Source of the DNA: DATBLE01 sp963734065
GTDB lineage: Bacteria; Actinomycetota; Thermoleophilia; Gaiellales; Gaiellaceae
Direction of reading: 5' to 3'
Assembly: GCA_963734065.1 (NCBI GenBank)
Contig: CAVTFN010000003.1
Location: forward strand, 248,001 to 312,000
DNA: 64,000 nucleotides
Position numbers and translations under genes: made by a program
In this document: in pieces, positions 50,833 through 59,696 of the stretch
Layout of the letters: each line of letters begins with the position of its first letter
Position numbering within the stretch: position 1 is the stretch's first letter
Notes under the pieces: generated by a model
The model's input: the letters and a program-made list of their open reading frames with translations, nothing else
The model's database searches: none
What the model was told of the DNA's origin: nothing

Positions 50833-51590
50833 GCACGACGACGGACTCGCTGCTCGCGATCGAGGGTCTGGCCGCCGGCTACGACCAGGCGCCCGTGATT
50901 CGCGGGCTCGACCTGTCCATCGGAGCGGGGGAGGTCGTCGCGCTGCTCGGGGCGAACGGGGCCGGCAAGACGACCACGCTGAGGGTGATCTCGGGGCTCG
51001 TCCGGCCGATGCGGGGCAGGGTCGTGTACGAGGGGCAGGACCTCGTCCGGGTCTCGGCGACACAACGGGCTCGGCGCGGGATCGTCCACGTCCCGGAGGG
51101 GCGAGGGATCTTCTACGGCCTGACCGTGGCCGAGCACTTCCGGCTCGGGTACCAGGGCAAGCGCCCGGACGAGGAGATCGCCTACGAGAACTTCCCCAAG
51201 CTGCGCGAGCTCCGGATGCGGCGGGTCGGGCTGCTCTCGGGCGGCGAGCAGCAGATGCTCGCCGTCGGACGCGCGCTCGCCCGCAAGCCGCGCCTGTTGC
51301 TGCTCGACGAGCTCTCGCTCGGCCTCGCGCCGGTGATCGTCGAGAGCCTGCTCCCAGTCGTGCGCGAGTACGCACAGGCGAGCGGCTGCGGCGTGCTGCT
51401 GGTCGAGCAGCATGTCCAGCTCGCGCTCGAGGTCGCCGACCGCGGCTACGTGCTCTCGCACGGCGAGATCGTCCTGCACGAGCGCGTGGAGACGCTGCGG
51501 GCCGACCGGCAGCTGCTGGTCGCCAGCTATCTCGGCGAGCAGCAGGTTCCGATCGGCGAGCCGTCGGGAAGCCAGAGGAAGGAGCCATGA
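50829..51590 (+). CDS. LivF-type ABC transporter ATPase
   Basis: A 253-residue ATPase. Walker A GANGAGKTT, IVHVPEGRGIFYGLTVAEHF, signature LLSGGEQQMLAVGRAL, Walker B RLLLLDELSLGLAP, and VLLVEQHVQLALEVADR. Its stop overlaps the ATG of the first selenoprotein gene (ATGA), so transporter and selenoenzyme are translationally coupled, a strong hint that the enzyme acts on the imported compound. Confidence 0.93.
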   Translation: MSTTTDSLLAIEGLAAGYDQAPVIRGLDLSIGAGEVVALLGANGAGKTTTLRVISGLVRPMRGRVVYEGQDLVRVSATQRARRGIVHVPEGRGIFYGLTVAEHFRLGYQGKRPDEEIAYENFPKLRELRMRRVGLLSGGEQQMLAVGRALARKPRLLLLDELSLGLAPVIVESLLPVVREYAQASGCGVLLVEQHVQLALEVADRGYVLSHGEIVLHERVETLRADRQLLVASYLGEQQVPIGEPSGSQRKEP

Positions 51591-53266
51591 GCGTTGCGTC
51601 GAGCGCCGCACGGAAGCTGACCGTTCTCGACCCGTGCGGGTACCCGCCGAAGGTCGACGCGCGCGGGATGGCGCCGGCGCTGGAGACGCTGCAGGGCAAG
51701 CGGCTGTTCCTGGTCGACATCGGCTTCGAGAACTCGAACAACTTCATGGCCCAGCTCCACGGCTGGTTCGAAGAGCACGAGCCCGGGATCCGGACGGAGG
51801 TGGTGCGCTGGCGCGACCAGCACAACCCGGATCCCGAGCTCTGCGAGCGGGTCGCGGCGGAGGGTGACGCCGCGATCATCGGCGTCGGCACCTGACCGGG
51901 CTGCGCGCCGGAGGTCTCCGGCCACGTGATCGACATGGAGTCGAGGTACGGGATCCCGACCGTGGGCATCCACGTCCATGTATTCGCCCGGCTGGTCGAC
52001 AGCACCGTTCGCACGAACGGGATGCCGCGGGCCAGGCAGGCGTTCGTGCGGGCCCCGATGTTCAACCAGCCGCCGGCCGTGCTGCGCGGGTACATCGAGG
52101 GCGACGACGCCGTGCACGGCGGGCCGTTCATGGAGCGTGTGTTCGGCCTCCTCACCCGGCCGCTGGCGGACGAGGACCTGCGCGGCAGTGGGTGGGACCG
52201 CTCGACGCCACGCCTCCTCGAGCCGGACACGGAGGAGAACCTGCACGAGCTCTTCCGGCAGAACCACTGGACCGACTACCTGCCGATCGTGCTGCCGACC
52301 GAGGAGCGGGTGGAGGCGATGCTGGCCGGGACGAGCCGCTCGCCGGACGAGGTGGTCGGCAAGCACCGTCCGACCGTCGGCATGGAGGTGTGGGAGTCGA
52401 CGGTCGAGAAGGTCGCGGTCAACGCCGTGATCGCGGGCGCTGCGCCCGAGCACTTCCCAGTGATCCTCGCGCTCTGTGCCAGCGGCGACACCGGCCGCCA
52501 GAGCAGCATGTCCTCGATGGGCAACATGGTCGTTGTCAACGGCCCGATCCGGAACGAGATCGGCATGAACTCGGGGATCGGTGCCATGGGGCCGTACAAC
52601 TTCGCGAACTCGGCGATCGGCCGCGCCTTCGGGCTCGCCTCCCAGAACCTCCAGGGCGGCTCGGTGCCGGGCCTCTCCTACGGCGGCTCCCAGGGCAGCA
52701 ACCTGTCCTACAACTGCTGCACCTTCGCCGAGAACGAGGAGCGGAGCCCGTTCCCGCCGTACCACGTCTTCCGCGGGCACCAACCCGAGGAGAGCACCGT
52801 CGCCGTCTTCTACGTCTGGGGCAACGTCTGGTCGGAGCACCTGCGCGAGCACTGGCAGGAGAAGCTGGTCGCGATGATGTCCGGGCTCGAGCCCCTCGAG
52901 GGGGCGCTGTTCGTGCTCGACCCGATCGTCGCCCGGGAGTTCTGCGCGAAGGGTCTCGACTCGCAGGAGAAGATCGCCCAGTGGGTGTTCGACAACGTGC
53001 GGATCCCGGCCGGCCGCTTCTGGGACCACATCATGCTGAACATGGTGCGCGAGCAGGTCGAGGGCGGCGTCGAGCCGTGGGCGAGCCTGTCGAAGGCCGA
53101 GCCCGACGAGCTGATCCCGCTTTTCCAGCAGTTCGGCGTCAACGTCGTCGTCGCCGGGGGCGAGACGAACGGGCACTTCAGTATCTTCCAGGGGGCACAG
53201 ATGCCGCCGGCGTTCCGCTCCGATCCCAACGTGCCGCTCGTGTCCCCGATCGACCCGTGGCGTTGA
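51587..53266 (+). CDS. Selenoprotein A: UGA-containing U-P-G-C oxidoreductase-like protein
   Basis: A frame of 560 codons with one in-frame TGA at 51893-51895 read as selenocysteine 103. The N-terminal domain (1-150) runs LDPCGYPPKVDARGMAPALE, LQGKRLFLVDIGFENSNNFM, AAIIGVGT-U-PGCAPEVSGH, then YGIPTVGIHVHVFARLVD. This matches the layout of UGSC-type and GrdB-like thiol/selenol domains, with a UxxC motif (U103, C106). Residues 200-559 form a second domain (VEKVAVNAVIAGAAPEHFPV; SSMSSMGNMVVVNGPIRNEI; YNCCTFAENEE), a family I know only as a companion to UGSC-like segments. The paralogue that follows has TGA at the same place, and a hairpin follows both. The reaction is unknown; reduction or cleavage of an imported substrate is inferred. 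Confidence 0.85.
51893..51922 (+). promoter_or_regulatory. Bacterial SECIS element of selenoprotein gene A
   Basis: UGA at 51893-51895, then a hairpin GCCGG-AGGUCU-CCGGC at 51907-51922. The loop AGGUCU is the loop of the E. coli fdhF SECIS, and its GGU lies 18-20 bases after the UGA (19-21 in fdhF). SelB would bind it and direct Sec insertion. Confidence 0.85.
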
Positions 53267-54933
53267 TGGCGACCGAAGTCGCGACCAGGCTGACCGTCCT
53301 CGACCCGCGCGGGTACCCGCCGAAGGTGGACGCCCGGGGGATGGCGCCGGCGCTGGAGACGCTGCAGGGCAAGCGGCTGTTCCTGGTCGACGTCGGCTTC
53401 GAGAATTCCGACGAGTTCATGCGCCAGCTGCACCGCTGGCTCGCCGAGCACGAGCCCGGGATCCGGACCGAGGTGGTGCGCATGCGCGACCAGCACCAGC
53501 CCGATCCGGAGCTGTACGGGCGGATCGCGGCCGAGGGCGACGCCGCGATCATCGGCGTCGGCACCTGACCGGGCTGCGCGCCGGAGGTCTCCGGCCACAT
53601 GATCTCGATGGAGTCGGAGTTCGGGATTCCGGCCGTGGCCGTGCACGTGCAGGTGTTCTCGCGCCTCGTCGAGTCCGTCGCACGGGCGCAGGGGATGCCG
53701 CGGGCGCGGCAGGCGTTCGTGCCGGTGCCGATGTTCAACCAGCCGCCGGCCGTGCTCCGCGGGTACATCGAGGGCGACGACGCCGTGCACGGCGGGCCGT
53801 TCATGGAGCGTGTGTTCGACCTCCTCACCCGGCCGCTGGCGGACGAGGACCTGCGCGGCAGCGGGTGGGACCGCTCGACGCCACGCCTCCTCGAGCCGGA
53901 CACGGAGGAGAACCTGCACGAGTTCTTCCGCGAGAACCACTGGACCGACTACCTGCCGATCGTGCTGCCGACGGAGGAGCGGGTGGAGGCGATGCTGGCC
54001 GGGACGAGCCGCTCGCCGGACGAGATCGTCGGCAAGACCCGCCCGACGATCGGCATGGAGTACTGGACGTACGACGTCGAGAAGGTGGCCGTGAACGCCG
54101 TGATGGCGGGAGCCGCGCCCGAGCACTTCCCCGTGCTGCTCGCGCTCGCGTCTTCGGGCGACACGGGCCGCCAGAGCAGCATGTCCTCGATGGGCAACAT
54201 GGTCGTCGTCAACGGCCCGATCCGGAGCGAGATCGGGATGAACTCCGGGATCGGGGCGATGGGGCCGTACGCCTACGCGAACTCGGCGATCGGCCGCGCC
54301 TTCGGGCTCGCCTCCCAGAACCTGCAGGGCGGCTCCGTGCCGGGGCTCTCCTACAACGGCTCGCAGGGCAACAACTTCTCCTACAACTGCGTCACGTTCG
54401 CCGAGAACGAGGAGGCGAGCCCTTGGGAGCCCTACCACGTCCAGCACGGGCTCGAGCCGGGCGAGAGCGCGGTCACCGTCTTCTACGTGTGGGGCAACGT
54501 GTGGTCGGAGCACCTGCGCGAGCACTGGGAGGAGAAGCTGAAGGCGATGCTGGTCGGGCTCGAGCCCTCGATGGGGGTCACCTTCGTGCTCGACCCGATC
54601 GTCGCCCGCGAGTTCGTCCAGAAGGGCTTCGACACCAAGCAGAAGCTCGCCGAGTGGGTGCACGAGAACGCTCGGATCCCGGCCGGCCGCTTCTGGGACC
54701 ACATCATGCTGAACATGATCCGCGAGCAGGTCGAGGCGGGAGTCGAGCCGTTCGCGGGCTACCGGAAGGCGCCGCCGGACGAGCTGATCCCGATCTTCGA
54801 GACCGACCGGATCAACGTCGTCGTCACCGGCGGCCAGACGAACGGCCACTTCAGCATCTTCATGGGCTCGCCGATGCGGGCGAAGTTCAGGAGCATGCCC
54901 GGGCCGACCGTCTCGGTCGACGCCTGGCGCTGA
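53266..54933 (+). CDS. Selenoprotein B: tandem paralogue of A with UGA at the same position
   Basis: A frame of 556 codons starting at an ATG that shares one base with the TGA of gene A (TGATG). In-frame TGA at 53566-53568 is selenocysteine 101, again within IIGVGT-U-PGCAPEVSGH. The rest follows gene A closely: QGKRLFLVDVGFENSDEFMR, NQPPAVLRGYIEGDDAVHGG, STPRLLEPDTEENLHEFF, GNMVVVNGPIRSEIGMNSG and FWDHIMLNMIREQVE. The second Cys in A's YNCCTF is Val here (YNCVTF). The high similarity with distinct third-base changes shows both copies are under protein-level selection. They may form a heterodimer. A thioredoxin-reductase-like gene converges three bases downstream. Confidence 0.85.
53566..53595 (+). 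promoter_or_regulatory. Bacterial SECIS element of selenoprotein gene B
   Basis: UGA at 53566-53568 and the hairpin GCCGG-AGGUCU-CCGGC at 53580-53595. About 60 bases around the UGA are identical in genes A and B, including synonymous positions, as expected if an RNA structure is kept. Confidence 0.85.
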
Positions 54934-54936
54934 GCC

Positions 54937-55854
54937 TCAGCGTCCGGCCAAGTACCGGTGTGCCGCGATTGCCGCGGTCGCGCCGTCGCCGGCGGCCGTG
55001 ACCGCCTGGCCGGGCGAGGAGGCGCGAACGTCGCCGGCGGCGAACAGGCCGGGAAGCTCGGTCCGCATCCATGTATCCGTGACGACGTGCCGGTCGTCGT
55101 CCAGCGCGACGAGTCCGTCGAGCAGCTCGGTGTTGGCGACGCGCCCGACGTGGACGAAGACACCGGCCACCTCCACGGCCGACGACTCGCCGCTCGCGAG
55201 GTTGTGCAGGCGCAGGCCCTCGATGCGGCCGTCGCCGAGGAGCTCCTCGACGACCGTGCGCTGCCTGACCTCGACGTAGCTGCTTGCGAGCACGCGCCGG
55301 GCATAGGTGTCCTGCCCGCTGAACGCCGCCTCGGAGTCGACGAGCACCACCTGGACGTCGTGGCCTCCGAGCTCGAGCGTCTCCAGGAGCGCGGAGTCAC
55401 CGCCGCCGACCATGGCGACGGTCTGCCCCCGGAAGAGCGGCCCGTCGCAGCTCGCGCAATGGCTGAGCCCCTTCCCCTCGAGCTCGGCCTCGCGCGGCAG
55501 GCCGAGCCTGCGCGGGCTCGTCCCGGTGGCGACGATCACGGCGGCGGCGGTGAGCTCCCGCGACTCGGTCGCCACGCACCAGTCGTCGCTGCGCCGCTCG
55601 ACGCGGGCCACCTCGGCAGGCTCGACGGTCGCGCCGGCGCTCGTCGCCTGCTCCTGGAGGCGCGGGCCGAGGTCGAACCCCGGCACGCCCTCGGGGAACC
55701 CCGGGAAGTCCTCGATCCGCTCGGTGTTCAGGATCGCGCCGCCCATGCAGAGCGGATCGACCAGGATCGTGCTCCGACCGTGCCGGGCGGCGAAGAGCGC
55801 GGCCGTGAGCCCTGCGGGGCCGCCGCCGACGACGGCGATCTCGAATTCGGTCAA
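54937..55854 (-). CDS. Thioredoxin-disulfide reductase-like flavoprotein
   Basis: A 305-residue low-molecular-weight flavoprotein. FAD motif EIAVVGGGPAGLTAALFAA, redox-active C-A-S-C in SHCASCDGPLF, NADPH motif AMVGGGDSALLETL, and the closing GLFAAGDVRASSPGQ. It passes electrons from NADPH to thioredoxin or a similar thiol protein. TTG at 55854 is the best start available. It converges on selenoprotein B with three bases between stops. In glycine-reductase loci a TrxB lies with the selenoproteins, so a reductant role here is inferred. Divergent substrate use cannot be excluded. Confidence 0.88.
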   Translation of the reverse strand: MTEFEIAVVGGGPAGLTAALFAARHGRSTILVDPLCMGGAILNTERIEDFPGFPEGVPGFDLGPRLQEQATSAGATVEPAEVARVERRSDDWCVATESRELTAAAVIVATGTSPRRLGLPREAELEGKGLSHCASCDGPLFRGQTVAMVGGGDSALLETLELGGHDVQVVLVDSEAAFSGQDTYARRVLASSYVEVRQRTVVEELLGDGRIEGLRLHNLASGESSAVEVAGVFVHVGRVANTELLDGLVALDDDRHVVTDTWMRTELPGLFAAGDVRASSPGQAVTAAGDGATAAIAAHRYLAGR

Positions 55855-55865
55855 CGTCGACGAGT

Positions 55866-56774
55866 CTAGGCCGATATCGCTGCGGGCGGCAGCTCCGCCG
55901 CCACGGTGGGCAGCGCTCGCAGGACGCCGGCCGGCACGAACGGCTCGACCGCGCGCTCGAAGACGTCGTGTCCGTCCAGCGCGTACTCGTCTGTGAAGTC
56001 GACGGCGCCGTTGATCTCGATCACGCGCCACCCGTCGCCGGCCGGGAGCAGGTCGACGCCGACGAGGTCGCCGTTGACCGCCGCAGCGGCCGCGACGGCG
56101 ACACTTCGCGCATCGAGCGGCGGCGAGACCCGGCGGCGCGTGCCGCCGAGAGCGACGTTCGTGCGCCACTCGCCCGGCGCGGCGACGCGTTCGACGGCTC
56201 CGACGACGGTTCCCGCCGACACGACCAGCCGCAGATCGAACCCGCGCGGCGGGATCAGCTCCTGGACGAGCGCGCCGTGGCGGCGGAACCAGGGTCGCCG
56301 GAGCAGATGCAGCAGGCACGACCGCAGCTCGGCCCGCGACTCGCAGAGGTGCACGTCGCGGCCCCAGCTTCCGAATCTCGGCTTGACGACGTACGGCGGC
56401 TCGAACCCCGGTGAGCCGTCCTCGCCGGTCAGGTGGGCCGCACGCGGCTGCGGGATCGAGGCGGCGTGGAGCAGGAGCGCGGTGGCGAGCTTGTCGTGGG
56501 TCGCCACCAGCGTGTCGGCGTCGTTCACCACGCGGATGTCGCGGTCGCGCAACCGGCGGAGACGGCCGAGCCCCGGCTGGATGCCGTCGAGGCTCGGCCG
56601 GACGTCGAGGCGGCCGACGACGACATCGCCGGGCCGAGCCCGCTCTTCGGCGAGCTCGCCCGGCCCGACCAGCGCTCGCGTCCCGGCGGCGGCGAAGGCG
56701 GCCCGCAGCCGCTCGTTCGTCGGCGACCCAGGGGAGCCCACGACGAACACCGTTGGTGCAAGCGACCAGGTCAT
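55866..56774 (-). CDS. RimK/LysX-like ATP-grasp ligase
   Basis: A 302-residue protein. VFVVGSPGSPTNERLRAAFA is the pre-ATP-grasp domain; VVNDADTLVATHDKLATALL, PPYVVKPRFGSWGRDVHLCE and LVQELIPPRGFDLRLVVSAG carry the ATP-binding lysines and acids, and VGVDLLPAGDGWRVIEINGA has the metal-binding Glu/Asn. Such ligases join amino acids to a carboxylate (glutamate to a protein or peptide tail, or alpha-aminoadipate modification). The acceptor is unknown; no LysW-like carrier is nearby. It lies 11 bases upstream of the reductase on the same strand and may share its transcript. Confidence 0.88.
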   Translation of the reverse strand: MTWSLAPTVFVVGSPGSPTNERLRAAFAAAGTRALVGPGELAEERARPGDVVVGRLDVRPSLDGIQPGLGRLRRLRDRDIRVVNDADTLVATHDKLATALLLHAASIPQPRAAHLTGEDGSPGFEPPYVVKPRFGSWGRDVHLCESRAELRSCLLHLLRRPWFRRHGALVQELIPPRGFDLRLVVSAGTVVGAVERVAAPGEWRTNVALGGTRRRVSPPLDARSVAVAAAAAVNGDLVGVDLLPAGDGWRVIEINGAVDFTDEYALDGHDVFERAVEPFVPAGVLRALPTVAAELPPAAISA

Positions 56775-56848
56775 CACGTGCAGGGAAGCATCGCATCGCG
56801 AGAAAATGCGGTCAACAGCAGGTGTATTTCCGGTGACCGGCCCAGGAT

Positions 56849-57430
56849 CTAGCTGGCGACGTCCTCCGCCCGGCGGTAGATCTGGACCTGGACACCGTCT
56901 CCGCCGACGGTGCGGCTCTCGACGAGCTCGAGCCTGCGCCGATCGATCCCTTCCGGGAACAGGCGCCTGCCGCGGCCGAGGATCGTCGGGAACACCATCA
57001 GACGCAGCTCGTCGACGAGGTCTGCCTCCAGCAGCGTGCGGACGAGGGTGCCGCTGCCGGCGACGAGGATCGTGCCTTCGGTCTCGTCCTTGAGCTTCCG
57101 GATCTGCCCGGGGACGTCGGCGGAGACGACGGTCGTGTTCTGCCACTCCGGGTCGGTCAGCGTGGTCGAGACGACCACCTTCGGATCGGAGTTGAGCTTC
57201 TCCGCGAACGGTCCCTCGCGGCCGGGCCAGGCAGCGGCGAAGCCCTCGTAGGTCACCCGACCGAGCAGCTGCACCTCGGCCTGCATCAGCTCGTCGAGCT
57301 TGAACGCGTTGCCTTCGTCGCCGCGGTCGTACTCGAACGTCCAGCCGCCGTGCTCGAACTGCTCGCTGCCGCCGGGATCCTCGAACACCCCGTCGACCGA
57401 CACGAACTCGGTGACAACCAGCTTGCCCAT
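56849..57430 (-). CDS. Dihydrofolate-reductase-fold (RibD C-terminal-like) protein
   Basis: A 193-residue protein with ATG after AAAGGAGCATGAG. KLVVTEFVSVDGVFEDPGGS, then LLGRVTYEGFAAAWPG, KVVVSTTLTDPEWQNTTVVS, ILVAGSGTLVRTLLEADLVD and LRLMVFPTILGRGRRLFPEG are the family hallmarks (YyaP/YwjB-like). It should bind NADPH, with substrate unknown. True folate reductase is unlikely because the active-site Asp/Glu pattern of FolA is missing. Confidence 0.88.
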   Translation of the reverse strand: MGKLVVTEFVSVDGVFEDPGGSEQFEHGGWTFEYDRGDEGNAFKLDELMQAEVQLLGRVTYEGFAAAWPGREGPFAEKLNSDPKVVVSTTLTDPEWQNTTVVSADVPGQIRKLKDETEGTILVAGSGTLVRTLLEADLVDELRLMVFPTILGRGRRLFPEGIDRRRLELVESRTVGGDGVQVQIYRRAEDVAS

Positions 57431-57583
57431 CTCATGCTCCTTTCCGGTCTGCAGCGCTCAACGCTCGACGCGGTAGTCGATGAACGTGGCGAACGGCGAC
57501 TGCTCGATGCGCTGTCTCCTCTCGTGGTCGCCGTTCACCCCGTCAGACTCGTGCCGGGGTCGAGACTCATCGCGGGATGCCGC

Positions 57584-58768
57584 TCACGCGAGCAGCTCGG
57601 TCTCCACCGGCGACCGTCCCCGCGCCCGCGGGCTCAGCTTTGCAGTGCCGACGCGTGCCGCGAGTTCGGCCGCCCGGCCCTCGACCGCCTCGACAGCATC
57701 CGCACCGATGTCCTCGAGCAGGCGGAAGCGGATCTCGCCGTCCGGAGCCTGTGCCCACCCACCGACGACGCGCCCGTCCCACCACACGGTCGGCGAGGCG
57801 TTGCCGTTCCCGTCGAAGAGCAGCGGCCCGTGGTCGCCGAGATACCAGCCTCGGTCCTTCCAGCCCATCGTCGTCGCGTCGAGAGCGGGCAGCAGCGCCG
57901 CCCAGGGGGCGACGGCACGCTCCTGCCCGATGTCCTCCGCGAGCGCGAGCCCGGGCAGGCCGTCGAGGTCGACTTCCACGGTTTCGTTGGCGGCCACCGC
58001 CTTTCTGGTTGCACCCACGGTCCAGCCGGCCCACCAACGCAGATCCTCGACGCTCGCGGGGCCGAACCTGCCGAGCCAGCGCCGGGCAAGATCCGCACGC
58101 GCGGCCTCGGGCTGCGGCCGCGTTGCCGCTCCGGGCTGCCACCGATCGAGCAGCGTCCAGCGAAACTGGGTCGAGGTCCAGGAGCCGCGCGGGCTCGCCC
58201 GGATCGCGTGACCCTGCGCGCCGAGCACGGTCAGGACGCGGCTCACTACCTTCTGTCTCGCCTGGTACTTCTTGCCGGCGCCGAGGACGAGCACCGCCGA
58301 GAGGTACGGGTCGTCGCCGGCGAGCTCGGTCGCGGTCGCCTCGTCGTGGCGGTCGAGCCCGTCGAGCGCCGCCGCCTCGGCAGCCGCCAGCCATGCTTCG
58401 GGGTCGCCTCCGCAGAGGTCGGTCGTCTCGATCAAGCTCAACAGCCTCCGACGCTCACCGGCGGCGACGGCGAGCGAACATGCCGCCAGCATGGAGACGG
58501 CGGCATCGACCGGGGCGACGAACATCGTCCGCCGCATCGCCAGGACGCGCAGGAGGGTGCGATCCTCGTAGAGAGCCTGCTCGACGGCGGCCACGTCCCC
58601 GTCGTCCATCCGTGCCCACGCCGAGACGAAGACCGAGGCGGCGTCGGTGCCGTGCAGACCCACGACGCTGGCCGCAGCCTCGACCGGGTCGCTCGCCTTC
58701 GTCTCGGCCGCCAGCCGATGCCTCCGGCCCAACCGCGTGCGGCGCTCGCCGACGGTCATCCGAACCAC
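57584..58768 (-). CDS. Winged-helix DNA-binding protein, AlkZ-like (HTH_42)
   Basis: A 394-residue protein of the AlkZ/YcaQ DNA-glycosylase family. RTRLGRRHRLAAETKASDPV opens the first winged helix; VVGLHGTDAASVFVSAWARM, then LLRVLAMRRTMFVAPVDAAV, ends with the AWAP-type region WWAGWTVGATRKAV and a C-terminal PTVWWDGRVVGGWAQ strand. In AlkZ a QxQ or similar motif does interstrand cross-link unhooking; this copy lacks an obvious QxQ, so it fits the broader HTH_42 group. GTG at 58768 or ATG at 58759 may be the start. Confidence 0.82.
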   Translation of the reverse strand: MVRMTVGERRTRLGRRHRLAAETKASDPVEAAASVVGLHGTDAASVFVSAWARMDDGDVAAVEQALYEDRTLLRVLAMRRTMFVAPVDAAVSMLAACSLAVAAGERRRLLSLIETTDLCGGDPEAWLAAAEAAALDGLDRHDEATATELAGDDPYLSAVLVLGAGKKYQARQKVVSRVLTVLGAQGHAIRASPRGSWTSTQFRWTLLDRWQPGAATRPQPEAARADLARRWLGRFGPASVEDLRWWAGWTVGATRKAVAANETVEVDLDGLPGLALAEDIGQERAVAPWAALLPALDATTMGWKDRGWYLGDHGPLLFDGNGNASPTVWWDGRVVGGWAQAPDGEIRFRLLEDIGADAVEAVEGRAAELAARVGTAKLSPRARGRSPVETELLA

Positions 58769-58838
58769 GGGCCGAGCGTAGCCCGCGCTGCGACGATCGA
58801 CTACGGTTCGGCAGATCCCGCGGACGAAGGAGACCGAC

Positions 58839-59432
58839 ATGGCCATGGAACACCGGGCGCTGAAGACGGCGCCGATGATCGCCGGCGAGGAGGCAGTCTC
58901 GGCCGACAGCCTGCCGGACACCACGCAGGAGACCGGCCCCGTGCAGCTGCTGGTAATCGGCTTCGACGAGCCGAAGTTCGAGGGGCAGATCCGGGCGGAG
59001 CTCGACCGGCTGAGGAACAACGACGTGGTCCGGCTGATCGACGCCGTGGTCGTGCAGAAGGACGACGAGGGCAACGTCGAGCGGATGCAGCTGAGCGACC
59101 TGACCGTCGACGAGGCGATCGACCTGGGCGCGAAGGCGGGGGCCCTGATCGGGCTCGGCTTCGGCGCCGACGAGGAGAGCATGCGGACCGGCGCGCTGCT
59201 CGGCGCCGCCGAGGGCTCCGACGGCCACCTGATCGACGCCGACGCGTGGTACGTCGACGACGTGATCCCGAACGGCTCGGCGGCTGCGATCGCGCTGGTC
59301 GAGCACCGCTGGGCGATCCCGCTGCGCGAGGCGATCTGGGACGCGAACGGCTTCCATCTCGCCGACGCGTGGGTGCATCCGGAGGATCTGGTCCGGGTCG
59401 GCATCCGCGCTGCGGAAGAGCTGAACTCGTAG
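58839..59432 (+). CDS. DUF1269/DUF6325-like protein
   Basis: A 197-residue soluble protein with ATG behind GAAGGAG. GPVQLLVIGFDEPKFEGQIR, then LDRLRNNDVVRLIDAVVVQK and DDEGNVERMQLSDLT give the alpha/beta sandwich of the family, and HRWAIPLREAIWDANGFHLA follows the glycine-rich centre, KAGALIGLGFGADEESM. The family binds membranes or stress partners; its role is not known. Partial repeat copy 6 begins 23 bases after the stop. Confidence 0.8.
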   Translation: MAMEHRALKTAPMIAGEEAVSADSLPDTTQETGPVQLLVIGFDEPKFEGQIRAELDRLRNNDVVRLIDAVVVQKDDEGNVERMQLSDLTVDEAIDLGAKAGALIGLGFGADEESMRTGALLGAAEGSDGHLIDADAWYVDDVIPNGSAAAIALVEHRWAIPLREAIWDANGFHLADAWVHPEDLVRVGIRAAEELNS

Positions 59433-59454
59433 GGAGGCGTCGCTTCTTCTTCCA

Positions 59455-59483
59455 GGGACTGTCCCCGGAGGGGACTGTCCCTG
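59455..59483. repeat. Dispersed repeat, half copy 6
   Basis: Only the GGGACTGTCCCC/GGGGACTGTCCC pair is present, joined by GGA. The GGGTCAGACCC half is missing. It begins 23 bases after a stop codon, as at the other copies. Confidence 0.8.
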
Positions 59484-59570
59484 CAGGAAAGGCGACTCCT
59501 GCCAAGCTCACCACGACGAGCCCCACCGACTCGTGGAGTCGGTCTCGTGGCCGATCGAGAACCAACGTGA

Positions 59571-59596
59571 TGGAGCCCGCCTGCCGGCGGGCTCCA
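59571..59596 (+). terminator. Perfect hairpin, probable terminator
   Basis: TGGAGCCCGCC and GGCGGGCTCCA form an 11-base-pair stem with loop TGCC. No T run follows; it is 139 bases beyond the DUF1269-like stop and could serve either strand. Confidence 0.6.
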
Positions 59597-59696
59597 TCGA
59601 GCGAAACGGGCTCTTCATGCCCGTGAACGGTTCACAACCCATGCGTAGTCTAGAGCCCGTCGAAGAAGTCGCCGACTGCGCCGCGGCAGCGTGTCG

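Noticed and set aside
51587..53568. Reading the two TGA codons as true stops, giving four short genes
   Set aside because: The frame continues with matching protein sequence in both copies, no start with a Shine-Dalgarno site lies just after the TGA, and an fdhF-like hairpin follows at the right distance.
52192..53568. Long alternative frame across selenoprotein A
   Set aside because: Low-complexity Arg/Gly/Ala composition; only its last part is the real start of gene B in that frame.
57584..59404. 606-codon extension of the AlkZ-like gene upstream of 58768
   Set aside because: The extra part is antisense to the DUF1269-like gene and Ser/Arg-rich; the family start fits 58759-58768.
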